From contig CM060848.1 in the NCBI GenBank assembly GCA_030737835.1, positions 19,259,309 to 19,323,308 on the forward strand: a stretch of 64,000 bases of DNA, written 5' to 3'. Positions 22,928-35,120 of this stretch are shown in pieces (within the stretch, counting starts at the first letter, position 1; each line of letters opens with the position of its first letter). A program made the translations under genes and the position numbers. Source of the DNA: Acorus gramineus. Lineage: Eukaryota; Streptophyta; Magnoliopsida; Acorales; Acoraceae. The notes under the pieces were generated by a model. The model was not told the DNA's origin and made no database searches. It saw only the letters and a program-made list of their open reading frames with translations.

Positions 22928-23336
22928 ACTGAAACACAATCTCATTAGACGGAACTGAACCGCATGTTTATCAATGCCCACAAAGAAATGCCTCCAGAAT
23001 CTTGATTTTAAAAGCAACAACTTTGGACGATTTAAGTAATCAAATGTCAGATATCAATTAGCCAGTATCAAAAAGGTTAAAACACCATGAAATCACTGGT
23101 ACAGCTTGACATATTTTGGTACCACCCAAACCAACCTTAATTTCTCATTATAAAGACTATTTCAATCAAAATTCACTTTGCACCTTCCCCAAATGGAAAA
23201 AAGAGAGATGGAAGAAGAAGAAACATAGAATGAACCCCTCATCATCCTATACGTTCATCAAAACAGATAGGACAGATCAAGCAGCCTACAATTGCATAAA
23301 CAAAAATATGTTAAAGGCCCCCAAAACAAGGAGTTT

Positions 23337-26300
23337 TTATCTTCTAATTCCCCTGTGAGATCCGATGGGTGATTGCTGGTTACACTTAGCTTCTAGCCTC
23401 TTTGCAGCGCGAAGTACAGCGGCTTGCTTCCTACGATAATTGTGGCTCTTCCTTTTGCTGCATTAACAATAGCAGATATATTTTTGAGCGAAATAGTAGG
23501 CATGTATCCATTCCGATAGAATCAAATAGACACTGTGCAAATGGGGGTGAGAGAAAAAGAGAACAACGGTAGGTATATTAATACGTATATAAATATTTGT
23601 AGCTTACCAAGCAAAAAATAAAAATAAATTAATAGATTCCTAGAAGTACCGATGTGCACAAGAGTGAAATAGATTTACTCCTTAAATAGAGAACAAATAA
23701 ATCATACAAATCAATCCATGTTAATACCACAGCCAGAGTAGACGTGTTATAGAGAACATATATATAATTGATGTTAATAGATACAAACTACAAAAAGGGT
23801 TGAGGAGGAAGAGAGCTTGTTTTAGACATCTGTGGTTTCATGGAAAAAATGCTCCAGCTCATTTTCTGAAGGTTCATTTTACCAAGTGTGAATCACAATC
23901 ACAAGAAATAACTGAAGACAAATGTTTTCATTGCATTTTTTTTTTTTTTAATTATTGAGAATGCAGTAAGAATCCTACCACAAGATATTATTGATGAAGT
24001 GGGTTATAACTCCGATGAAATAAGCAAAAGAAAGTGAAAGAAAAAACCCAAAGAAAAAACACATATCCAGCTAGTAGATGAGGTTTTAAGTGCAAATTCT
24101 AACCCATTTGGCCTCTCCTATATTTCTAAATAGTCTGAAGCAATTAATTGCATGGGAAAAGATGGATATATAAGCTGAAACCACTACGAAGACTGACCTG
24201 ACAAATATAAGGCCTGCCGTGAGTACCATTCCTCCAATGGCCCATGAAACCCTTTCACTATGTGTCATTTCACTCACCCACTGCTCAAAATCTTTGATGA
24301 CTCCCAAGGTTTGAAGTGACTTGGATCGTGAAGTCTTCCATGAATTGGCAATCGAATCTAGATTGGCTTTCCCACCATAGCAAATCCGTACTTCATCCTG
24401 GTGAATATCCCCAGATGGTAGTACAGAGAAACCTGCAAGGAGGCAGAGCTCTGTGCTATTATTGGTCCACTCGGTGAGCTTACCACAGACGACGTCATTT
24501 GATCCACATGGAGAAAGAGCCTGAAAAGGAGAGGGACCAACTATTAGTAACATCATCTATCAAAAGGGAACTAACAATGAGATTCACTACCAGGGTCCTT
24601 TTTTAGTTGGATTACCCGTGTCTTTATATCCATTGAAAAATATGCATCTGCACAGGCCTTCAAAACCATATCACAGAAGGAGGCACATATCATGGGTGGT
24701 CCAGGCAAGACACCTACATGTGGATCGCAGATAGAGCATTCCAGTAGTTCCCATAGGTGCAAGCACTCTTGGTTGGCTTCTCCAGTAGAAGCTAGCCTCC
24801 TTATTGCCAACAAGGCAGGGTATGTCTGGGATACATCACAGCATGTATTTTTGCGGAATACTCTACAGAGGACCAAATCTTTGGGTCCCTTTGAGACTTT
24901 ATCTGGTGGTCTCCCCTCAGATGAGAATGGAGGAAAGCGACCACCAGGGGAAATGCAAGTCCCACTTGATTTACCTGCATAGCGACAACACAAAAATATT
25001 TACTATGAGAATTGCTTCCTTTCCAAATGGACATTTTCCTTGGTGCAAAACATGTCATCATATAAATCACATTTAAGATATTATCATATCATATGTTTTC
25101 ATTAATATATACCTGACAACAAAGTTAAACCAATTGTTTAAAACTGGCCAATTTTATACATAAAAAATACCTATCCTAACATGAATTATCATTTGAGATT
25201 CTTTTTAGAGCTCATCCATACATAGATAAATATGTCAAAGATGCGGATAGAGTTTCTCTACATCAGAATGTTTATTGCATCAAATGAACTCAAGTTCAAT
25301 ACCTACCAATGAAATGGAGATACCTATAGATGGAACAAATATGCAAACTCATTAATTTACTTTGCTCACATTAATTTATTTTGAAGTCTGCTGAGGTGGC
25401 AGATAGCTATTCAGAAGTTGTGAGAGGACAGGTGGTATATTATATTGCCTCAGTTCGAAAACCCATAGTTCCTGGATATTGTGCAATGTCAGTTCACATC
25501 CACCCATAGAAAAGCAAGTTGGACTTCTATAAATTTTCATCCATCTGGGTGAAAACTTTGACGTTTCATGTACAAGCATTTTGTGCATTAGTTCTCTCTT
25601 GCATGGATCTCTCTAGGAAAACTAGTAGACAAGATTGCTTGCTACCCTATGAAGCACGGACATGGACACGCGACACAGGGACACAGCAACACGGCAATTT
25701 TTGAAAAAATAGGACATGGATACGGCTAGGATACAACAATAAATAAATTAATATAATAAATATATAATGTGCATCCATATGAAGTCAAATGTTTTCCATA
25801 CACCACCATTCTTTCAAAATGTTGCAAAATACAAAATATCATACTTCATACATAAAAAGTTTTACAAGTATGAAAGCAAGCATCAATTTTTGTTTTTTTG
25901 AACCTTTTAAGGGAGGCCTTATGTTTAAGTGGATATCTTTGGAACCTTGTAGGCTGTTTAAATGGGTTTGGGCCTGTTTTTTTTCCCCTTTTTTTAACTT
26001 TTGGGCTGGGCCGTGTCCAAACCCAAAATTGCAGCCCATCTCAGTGGACACGGCTGGAGGCGTGTCCGACACGTGTCCATGCCGTGTCCGTATCGGACAT
26101 GGGTACGGCCCCCCGAACGGAGTGTCTGTGCTTTCGAGTTGCTACCCAATAACAGAGATACCTGATCAATTCAAGCCCTAATACATACAGTATTGATAAT
26201 CGCGTTGTAGACAAAATTATATAATGAGTTACAATTATGAAGACAAATCTTCATAATTTTTTTGTAATTTTGGTCCCAAACTGTGTGCTATGGGTGTTAT

Positions 26301-28245
26301 TGAATGTATCGTCCTCGGAAGGCATCTTGTCTAACCTGGGAAACATCTATTATTGTACGAGATTATATCCATTTCTGAAATAGCTCCAACTCAATTATTC
26401 AAAAAACATCATTGCTATCAGATTCTAATCGATACTTAGATGGTCAAATAATTATCTGACTCAATATATCAATTCCCAAGCACCAGATCAATGGTCAGAC
26501 ACATATAAGAAAAGAAATGTATTTAATGGTACACTACAATCGTACTGTGCCCCTTTCACTTTTACCCTCAAGGGACATTATAAAAAATGAAACAAAGGAA
26601 AAAAAAGATAGAAATGTAGTGAAAATTGGGGTGAATCATCAATCACAGTAAATAAAAAAAGTTAAAAGGCTGTCTTCAATTGCCCAAACCAAAAGATCTT
26701 TCTTTGATCTTTTACAAGCCTACCATTAACAAGAATAACAGAGTTTTGAAAGTTTTGATAATGTCACGGGGATGCAATCAAAGGATAAAATATGGAGAGA
26801 TCAAGTACAGAGATCCCAGAAATCTTAAATCTTTTAGGCTCTGGGCTATAATGGAGGACTGTCAAGGGTGTCTAATAAAAAACATTTTAAGAACAGATTC
26901 CCTTCAAAAAATGATGAATCCAGGAACCATAGACACTCGTGTCTTTCCCTGTTACCAGAAAAAAAGATAGCAGTAAGGTTGTCCACCTGCAGGCTTTAAC
27001 TAAGTAGCTAAACCAGAAAAAAAAACTTAGAATATAGATTTTCAAAGGTATATGGAACGTCAGTGCTTCAATGCACTCTCCTAACGTATTGCAGAGACAG
27101 AAGGCAGATAATCAAGCTCTCTTTCACTACTTCTTTTAAACTTAAAATTAATGCAGTTAACGGCTATGACCATGGTTATACATGCCTAAATGACAACAAG
27201 TCCAGTTCCTGAAATATGGGCGATTATATTATCCCTTGTTGAAATTTGAAAATGCCACATTACATGTGTGAGTCAAAGCTCACAGAGTAACTTATTATTG
27301 TATAAGTGAACATGGGAGCCTATTATAACCTTCCTTTAATTTCTAAGAATTGGGAAAAATCCTCTCTTCCAAAACTCCTCCTCACAAGACGAGTAAAAAA
27401 AAAAAAACTTTAAAATCACTCATGAAGTACAACCAATTTCAACAAACCACCTCCTCCTAAATAAAATCAACATATGATGCAATTTTCCCTTCTTTTCTAT
27501 AGATGTGTAAGCATAACGCGTCCTCTATGCATAAACAGATATTTTGATGGGCAATATGAACTCAAACACAAAACTTCTTGATTCTAAACACCTCTATGAA
27601 AAAAACTTAGATATGGGTCTGAACCATATCAACCATAGAAATTCTCATTGCCACTAATGATATGCTCTGCTCCTAGATCACTCTCTTTCCAAAATCCCAC
27701 TTTAAACATCATCATCGCTCCACTTAGTAACAAAAACAATTAAACAAGATCCAATCCATGCATAATCAATCCGTTATAATAGATCTGAAACGACCTCTAA
27801 AAAAATTCCTCTCCTACCACCTGTCGATCTTTCCACCCATTACATATACCATATACAAGACATTAAAAACACATCTAACCACCCAAACCACAATCTTTGC
27901 TGGAAAATTATCATGTAACCTCCAAATGAATGACAAATCTCCCAACTTTAACATCCCAAAGACGAGATTTTTCTCACCTTCCCAGTCTTAACACAGACTC
28001 CAAAAAGGACCCAATTGACTTTCAAGCAATGCAAAGTCCACATCACGCCAATATCATCACGAAACAACATGCCCATACGTGAATACACACCGAATTATGG
28101 ATTCTTACAAAAACGAACAATTGCAGTGCATAGAAACCCTAACAGAGAGAGAGGGGGGGGGGGGTGAATGATTACCGGCAGTGGAGGAGAAGAACTTGTC
28201 GATGAAGATCAATAGAAGCAAAACCTTCTTCAATTTCATCATCAT
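23337..28245 (-). CDS. Folate-receptor-like (Folate_rec domain) single-pass membrane protein
   Basis: Four exons, 28176-28245, 24616-24974, 24198-24520 and 23337-23457, encode 290 residues. All junctions are GT-AG and keep frame. Residues 1-23 form a signal peptide (KVLLLLIFIDKFFSS). The luminal part is cysteine-rich (GTCISPGGRFPPFSSEG, KNTCCDVSQTYPALLAIRRL, ECLHLWELLECSICDP, ICASFCD, SPCGSNDVVCGK), the pattern of plant proteins with a folate-receptor-related domain, such as the family I recall as At5g27830. A hydrophobic segment at about 234-251 precedes a basic cytoplasmic tail with SKRKSHN. Plant members are poorly characterised, and folate binding is not shown. Intron 1 is about 3.2 kb and carries a MULE-like element. 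The first of three consecutive ATGs was taken as start. Confidence 0.85.
25648..26138. mobile_element. MULE-like element in intron 1 of the folate-receptor-like gene
   Basis: TTGCTACCC occurs at 25639-25647 and again at 26139-26147, a perfect 9-bp target duplication. The termini share GAAGCACGGACA (left) and GAAAGCACAGACA (right, inverted). The interior has many GTGTCC/GGACAC motifs and no coding sequence. Confidence 0.65.
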
Positions 28246-29670
28246 CTCTCTCTTTCTACATAAATTTCGCTTCGTTTTTTATATTCACCGCGAGTGAGAG
28301 AGATATACAGAGAGAGAGAGAGAGCTCTGAGGGCGGCCGCCGAGAAATAGGTTCCGTTAAATCTGGTCCGTCCAATAAAATGAAAGTCTATTTGATCAAC
28401 CAGTGCTTGATGCGGACCGCCTGTTGGCATATCGATACATATTTTTTGGACAATGACCCTCAAAAACTCACACTGAAAATATCATTCAGTTTCATTTACA
28501 GTTCGTAGAAGTTTTTATCTTAGACACGTTACACAGTACATGAATCCAAGGGACGACATAAACATTGTTTTATTGTACGATTGAACAGCTTTTGTATTTG
28601 TAGAAAATTATTTCTACGATTGTACCATCAAACAGTTTTATTATAAGAGTTTCATGTATACAGATTTCACGTAAATAGTGTTTAAAAACTGTGATTTTTA
28701 AAAATTAGGGTGGGGTAGCTTCCTATAAAATAAATTTTAAATTCAACATTTGTAAAAAATCAGTTTTACAATCCTGCTGTCAAATGTTGCCTTAATATTC
28801 TAGCTCGTGCGAACTAATTAATTAAATTGAACAAGATATTGTTACAAGCACTATTCACATACAGTCCCACTCTTCACATGCAGTCCCGTGTAAATATTTT
28901 TTTAATTTTTTTGCATAAGAGATATATAAATATATATGTTTTCTTATATGAAATAAATTTAGAAAAAAAGAAAATATTAAGAACAAATATAGTAACTTTA
29001 ATCTTGATCTATAAAAAGAGAATTCCGCATTCATTAATATCCACGACCAGGAGTGAACATGGGAATTGAAAACTCCAAACACCTGTTTACAATCCTATAC
29101 ACAGTTCATACGTGTTTTGAATTTTTTTTTTTAAATAGTAAATTTCATTTAATGATATATCTATTTTTTAAAAATTGCATGACCCTTATTTTAGTAAAGG
29201 TGAAAAATTGTCAACAAAATATATACCTACCTCGTTGGATAGCTAACAAGGTATATGGATTTTCAATGAGCCTATATTGCGGACTGCGCTTAACAACACA
29301 CAAAATAAAAACACACAAATCAAAGCTTGTATAAACATTTTGTACAGCTGAATAATGTTTTATACAGGCAATTTTTAACCTACATATAATACATGTATAT
29401 AATATGTCACACATGAATAATTTTCCATATCATAAATTGACCCCACATAATCTGCACAGAGTGAAATATAATGTTCACGAAATTGTCATGTTGAAGTCTC
29501 CAAAACCATATAACTTTCACACCCATCATAATCCCCCACCAAAAAAAAAAATCACAGGCTTTTCAAAACTGTATGTATGGTTTTTTAATCATGTTTTGAA
29601 TGTTGGAAGGTCAGTGAATTACAAAAGCTGCTGTTTCCTATACTGTGCCAGTTTGCATCTTTGAAAGAAA
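28246..29670. other. Intergenic between folate-receptor-like and MED28 genes
   Basis: It starts with a GA-rich leader (28300-28322) of the minus-strand gene. The rest is AT-rich with MITE-like fragments (AAACTGT, TACAGTCCCAC). The last 150 bases should be the 3' UTR of the MED28 gene. No extra gene is supported. Confidence 0.45.
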
Positions 29671-32553
29671 TCAAACTCTCTCCACCTCTGTAACACATTT
29701 GTCCAATTGGCAGCTCAGCTCCTTCCTCCACCCTTGGATGAGTTTCTCATGCTTCTTTATCAAATCTGATTTAGTCTTCAACTCCTCTTCCATATTGGAA
29801 ATTTCCTGGAAGAGAGAACATAAGAAATCTTCAAGGGGCAAGGGCGCTGATACCTTCAGACGTTTCTCATGTCACATAACACAATATATGAAAACTCTAA
29901 TAGAGTATATACTCTACTATCACAATATATACCAAATTATGCATGCATTCAATTCATTAGAGATTTAGAGCCTGTACTTTGTAAAAGCATGTATTTCATT
30001 AGATAAATAATAAAAAAATCAAAATGTGTTCGGTTTGCATAATAGACTGCAAGACTGAATAAAGAGAGGAAGCACGAACAAATCAATCAACATCTCGTGT
30101 CCGTGCGGGTGGGCGCTGGACAGGACATGCATGTGTTCGACACGTACCATACGTGCCCAAAATTCAAAAGTAACGTTTGGAATTACAGTACGACATTGTA
30201 AATTTTTTTTTCTTGACACTATTGTAAATGGGCAAATGATAATAAATGTTTTAATGGAGTTGATCATTATTTCTGAACAATGGTGGGAAGTCTATCACCA
30301 AAATTTAGAAAAGATTGGGTACATTTCCAAAATGGAGTTACCATAATATAATATTTATTTATTTATTAACTAACGTGTATTTGCCATGTTCATGTCCTAG
30401 TTTTCCAAGATATTCCATGTCACCAAGAGTATCATGTCCTGTCAGTGTCCGTGCTCCATAGTGAATAAGTATTGTACAAATTTTAACAATGGAGGGCAGG
30501 ATAACCACTTTCATTGCCTCCCACCAAAATCTCTAATAATTGGAAACTAAGAAAAGATTTGAGATTTTGGTAGGCCAATTACCTTCTGTAGTATCTCTTT
30601 CTGGCTTTGTTGATCTTCGCGTTGTAGGCTGATGAAGTACAGATGGAGTTTTTTCGCAGCTTCCATAAATTCTTTCGCATGTTCTGCCATTTCCCCACCA
30701 ACTACAACAGGTTGAGTAGCAGTTATCACTATCTACGAGATATATGAAAATTATATGTACATAAAATTCCATTTGGAAGGAGGAAAATGCTCTGGCATTA
30801 AAAATGGGTGATTAGTACGAGTAACGATTGTGCAAATTATGAAATTTATGTGCACTTGTGCACCGAGTGTTACAGTCACCCGACTTTTAATGTGTAAAAC
30901 TTCTGTATAGTAGCTAGGTGAGCAGTCTAATCACATCATGCTAAGATTTTGTCCCCTTCTCTTTCTCTCTTTCCAACCATGAAAGACTTTAAAGATCCCC
31001 CCCCCCTCAAAAAAAAAAAAAAAAAATTTTGGGTTGTTACAGGAATCATAGAAGCAAAGACAAAATTAAGCAGCCATAACACTCCTTTGAAGTTTCCAGC
31101 TTACAGAAACCACCTCATTCGCTAAACGATTCATATGCCATGAAATGGATTTGCTAGAATCCCATTTATCTACATAAAATTTCCTCTATCCATTCAGTAA
31201 GTCTCCTTGGAATAACTCCTTTAGAACCCATCCAACTGTATTAAAAGAGTGATGAGTCTCCTTGAAAGATTACCATTGTGGAGCGTTCCATTTTCAATAC
31301 ATTGCAGCAGATCTAACTTCCACTTCTGAAGGAGCCAAGCAGGAATAGGTTTCTCACTCTACCCCCCAAAAGGAGGAAAAAAAGGCACTTCCGCGTCAGA
31401 AGAGTCAGTGACATTGATAGGGATGGAGAATTTAAGTTCCACGCATTTGTGATCTCTCAAATGCCATCAATACTTGCTGATCAAGTCTACCACTTTGTTC
31501 ACAGTAATGAAGCTACACCCATCCATCAAAACTAGTTTGGGAGGTAGAGTGAGAAACCTATTCCTGATCAAGACTAGTTAATCAAGACTACCACTTTGCT
31601 GATAAAAAAACTAGTTACTCTGAGTTGTGTATAACAAAAAAACTCAACAAAAACAACCATGTTTATTGCATTCACAATTTCACATACTCAAGACAACAAT
31701 TTTCTGCGGTGAATCCAGATAAACAAAACTGAACTCTTAGCTGATGATGCTTGAGCATGAGCATGGTTCTGCGGTGAATCCAAAAACATTAATGCATAGT
31801 TTGTCAAATAAAAGTTCATTCGACCAATGGGTAAAGAATATATTCAATTGCCCAACTCTTCCGAGCATTTGAAAAACAATTACGGAGGCTCACGCTCACT
31901 GATAAGTTGGATTTGATTGAAACAATTATGGTACTATATCACCTAAGGATAATGTTACCATAGCCTTTTTTAGCCTTAATTCCAATCCACAAGTATTTTG
32001 ATTTTTTTTAAATAGTGTATCTCAATCTAATGAGACAAATACTTTTATAAAAAAAATTAAAACATATATTTCAATGAATTGCATAGATGTATTTACAAAA
32101 AATGTAAAAAATTTCTGATCGAAGCACATACGAAGCATACAAGACTGGAATTGAGACTGGAAAAGGGATTGTGTGTAACAGCACTCTCAACCAAAATATG
32201 ACCAACAATGGAACACAACTCATTTGGCCACTTTCCACCAATTCCTTTTCAAGGGTTTGCCTCAACCCAAAAAAAAAAAAAAAAAACCAAAAAAATCAAA
32301 TCTTGAACAAGAAGCAAAAAAAAAGGGCATCCGAAATGCAAAAAAGAGGGGATAGGATACACTGAAAAGAGGAATATGTGGAGCAGTCGATGTGTTGGAG
32401 CTCCTCCATAGCCAGGAGGCAAGGTAGAAGCGCAGCCTCCAGTGCAACCACGCAACCCATCATCTCCTCGTCTGCCGATGTTGTTTTCTGCCGATCATGG
32501 TGGTCCTGCTGATCCGACGGCTGCCTTTCGTCGCCAACTTTTATCTCTGCCAT
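29671..32553 (-). CDS. MED28: Mediator subunit 28 paralogue, diverged copy
   Basis: Exons 32361-32553, 30583-30701 and 29671-29805 (phases 1 and 0) encode 148 residues. Family motifs are MMGCVVALEAALLPCLLA, EFMEAAKKLHLYF and the coiled-coil-like end EELKTKSDLIKKHEKLIQGW. MED28 is a subunit of the Mediator complex that links transcription factors to RNA polymerase II in the nucleus. It is about 75 percent identical to the tandem copy in the last exon. At the exon 1/2 junction the conserved IDVERHARDF is replaced by FGGEMAEHAKEF, two residues longer, and two extra cysteines appear near the end (SCQLDKC). The frame is open, so it is probably functional but diverged or relaxed. Confidence 0.85.
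30095..30456. mobile_element. Possible GTGTCC-rich element in the MED28 intron
   Basis: Both ends are rich in GTGTCCGTGC and GGACATG motifs like the element at 25648-26138. The right end reads CAGTGTCCGTGCTCC. I could not fix a target duplication, so the boundaries are rough. Confidence 0.35.
31341..31565. repeat. Near-perfect 30-bp inverted repeat with 180-base loop
   Basis: AGGAATAGGTTTCTCACTCT at 31341 continues into CTACC; the exact reverse complement ends at 31565. With one mismatch the pairing extends to about 30 bases. It lies in intron 1 of the diverged MED28 gene. Confidence 0.7.
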
Positions 32554-32647
32554 CTCTTCCTCTTTGTGGAGCAACTCTGGCTGTGTACTTGCTGTAATTT
32601 AAACACACAAGTAGGTCCATGTGCCGTTTGGACAGAGATATAACTTA

Positions 32648-33411
32648 GGGCGCCGATATCGGCACCCCACTCTCCAAAAACCCACCCCTTAAAAAAAATA
32701 AAAAATAATTTTTGTGCACTGTTACATTAAGAGTAAACCCATTGCGAGGTCTGCATTCCCTCTGACGATGGTGGTGAATTATGATCGACTAAGAGTTTAG
32801 CGTGTGTACCAACCCAGATCGACAACGACTTCGGCGAAGGTGTTGAAGTATGGTCGCCACAATTCCTGACGAGCTAAACTCAAAGAAAATAAATTCACAT
32901 TGTTACAAATTTCAAACCAATTATAACAAATTTCACATGTAAACACATAGAATATACACCCATAACAGTATTCATGACACATCAAAATACAATGTTCGTA
33001 TTCCATAATCACACAACAAAATACATGTTCCAATTCCACAATCATTCATGTGACTGTATCGATTTTTTCATGTATAAAAATAAATATACAGCAATGACTG
33101 TCTATTCTATGTGTTTACATGTGAAATTTGTCATAGTTTGTTTGAAACTTGTAACAATGTGAATTTATTTTCTCTGAGTTTAGCTCGCCAGGCTTTCTGG
33201 TGACCATATTTCGACACCGTCACTCAAGTGGTTGCCGACCTGGGTCAGTACACACGCCAAACTCTCAGTCGACCATAATTCACCATCATCGTCAAAGGGA
33301 ATGCCGACCTCGGGGTGGGTTTACTCTTACTGCAACAGTGCACGAAAATTATTTTTTATTTTTTTTAAAGGAGTGGGTTTCTTGCAAAGTGGGGTGCCAA
33401 TATCGACGCCC
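32648..33411. mobile_element. MULE-type MITE with long terminal inverted repeats
   Basis: The ends GGGCGCCGATATCGGCACCC and its partner (inverted: GGGCGTCGATATTGGCACCC) start arms of more than 300 bases that fold on each other, meeting near 33050. TATAACTTA flanks it exactly on both sides (32639-32647 and 33412-33420), a perfect 9-bp target duplication. There is no transposase frame. It inserted about 85 bases upstream of the MED28 ATG at 32553, so it may affect that promoter. Confidence 0.85.
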
Positions 33412-33432
33412 TATAACTTATCTTGTGTTTAT

Positions 33433-33513
33433 GACTATTCTAATAATAGATTATTATATGACTATTCTAATAATAGATTATTATATGACTATTCTAATAA
33501 TAGATTATTATAT
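33433..33513. repeat. 27-bp tandem repeat, three copies
   Basis: The unit starting GACTATTCTAATAATAGATT is repeated three times without change, right beside the MULE target site. The unit is itself near-palindromic (TAATAATAGATTATTA). Confidence 0.85.
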
Positions 33514-33515
33514 CA

Positions 33516-33986
33516 GACCATCTTCAACCATACTCCACCAATGTCTCCTTGATTTGGTGGAGCATGGTACATATATCTAGTTAAGGAGTTTTAATTAATG
33601 TGTTAACTTCAACCATACTCTTTTAATGACTATTACAATAATATTTTATTAATATTTTAAAAAAAATTCAAATTGAATATGTTTAAAATTTAATGTGGGA
33701 GCACGGGGACTCATCACAGGAGAGATAACTATTATTATATTAAATGTCATTTTTAAGGGTATATTAATAATTAAATAAATTTAAATTTAAATTAATTATA
33801 TTTTTTTTTCATGTGGACCCTACATTTGGGAGCTCTCACATGCCTCCCTCATCCCATCTGGTGAAATTTTCAAGCTCTTCCATCTAATTTGTTGAGTGTT
33901 GAGAGTCCCTTTGAAATATTTTTTCTCCTCCACTCCTCCAATTAGTTGAAAAAGCCAAAAAAATGGGCCCCATTGGAGATGCTCTC
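33516..33986. mobile_element. Possible MITE of the CATCTCCAA type
   Basis: The left end GACCATCTTCAACCATACTC and right end CCCATTGGAGATGCTCTC are imperfect inverted partners, as in common plant MITEs. No clear target duplication was found. Confidence 0.4.
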
Positions 33987-35120
33987 AGTAGATTAAATAA
34001 TGTTACGTTTACGTAAGAATGAAGATTTTATTATTTGGTTATCATAGATAAGTTATGGATAAAATAACAAAATATGAATAAAATGTGAATAAAAATTTAT
34101 AAAAGATGAATCTTGATTTAACGATAGTCATTTCATTTTGTACTGGTGATTAAGATTGGATGGAATAACAAAATTTCAAGGAGATCTAAAATACAAATAT
34201 TGGTTTATCCTCATCAATTTTAACATAATTATACTCATTTATTCCTTCATCCCAAACATGTTTCTACACCGATTCTCCCCTTATTCAACCACCCGGAAGG
34301 CACCTTGTATATTTGGGTGCGTTTCTTCCACACAACCCCCATTCCCACCAACCAAAAAAAAAAAACAAATTGACTAGTGAGCAGGGAGAATAAGGGGGAG
34401 GATCTGGGGCCTTCAAATTTGCAGGACTCACTTTTAAAAAATTATTTTTTCAAAACAATATAATGTTCGAACTGTTTAAAATGAGACTGTCATTGAATAT
34501 GTTAACATATAGTTAAAAATGATAATTTTAAGATATTATTAATTACCATTTTATATTTTCTATTATTATTTATTTGATTCGAGACTTTACTTTTATTTAT
34601 TTACGTAATTAGACAATGAGAGAGATGTTACATATTAAGTTTTGAAAGAATAATATTCTTATTTAATAAATAAAACAGAGATGTTGGGTTGAAATAATAT
34701 TTTACAAGGTGTTCCAATAACATTTTTTGTTTTTTGTTTTATGTATTTGAGATCTCTAAAATAAAGGATCCCAAAATGCCCTTAAAGTTGTAAAATACAT
34801 TAGGGCGTATTTGGAGGAAATTTTTCAATCCGGGTTTATCACACAGCATTTACAGATTGTTATTAAATAAATACAGTATTACTTTCTCACAGTCAAGAGT
34901 GAGGAACTCTTCTATTATGCAAATAAAAATAAAAATTGTACACTGTTACTACATTCTTCATTAGACTTAATTTTCCGAATTTATCAAGGTGGGAATACAT
35001 TGGTGGCACTTTTTCACAACATGGTGATTGCCATCTTTATCAAAAGTTCAAAACAAATAAAAATAAAAAATAAATAACAATACTGAAACACAAACAAAGG
35101 GGAGAAATACGAGATAGAAA
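33987..35120. other. Intergenic between the two MED28 genes
   Basis: AT-rich, with MITE-like remnants around 34000-34260. The final stretch before 35121 should be the 3' UTR of the second MED28 gene. No gene is supported. Confidence 0.4.

Noticed and set aside
24086-24197. C-terminal extension SVFVVVSAYISIFSHA of the folate-receptor-like protein
   Set aside because: It is intron read-through after donor CAG|GTCAGT; the exon at 23337-23457 restores the family's SKRKSHN tail.
33200-33580. 126-residue plus-strand frame
   Set aside because: It runs through a MULE arm, its target site and a 27-bp tandem repeat, so it is not a gene.
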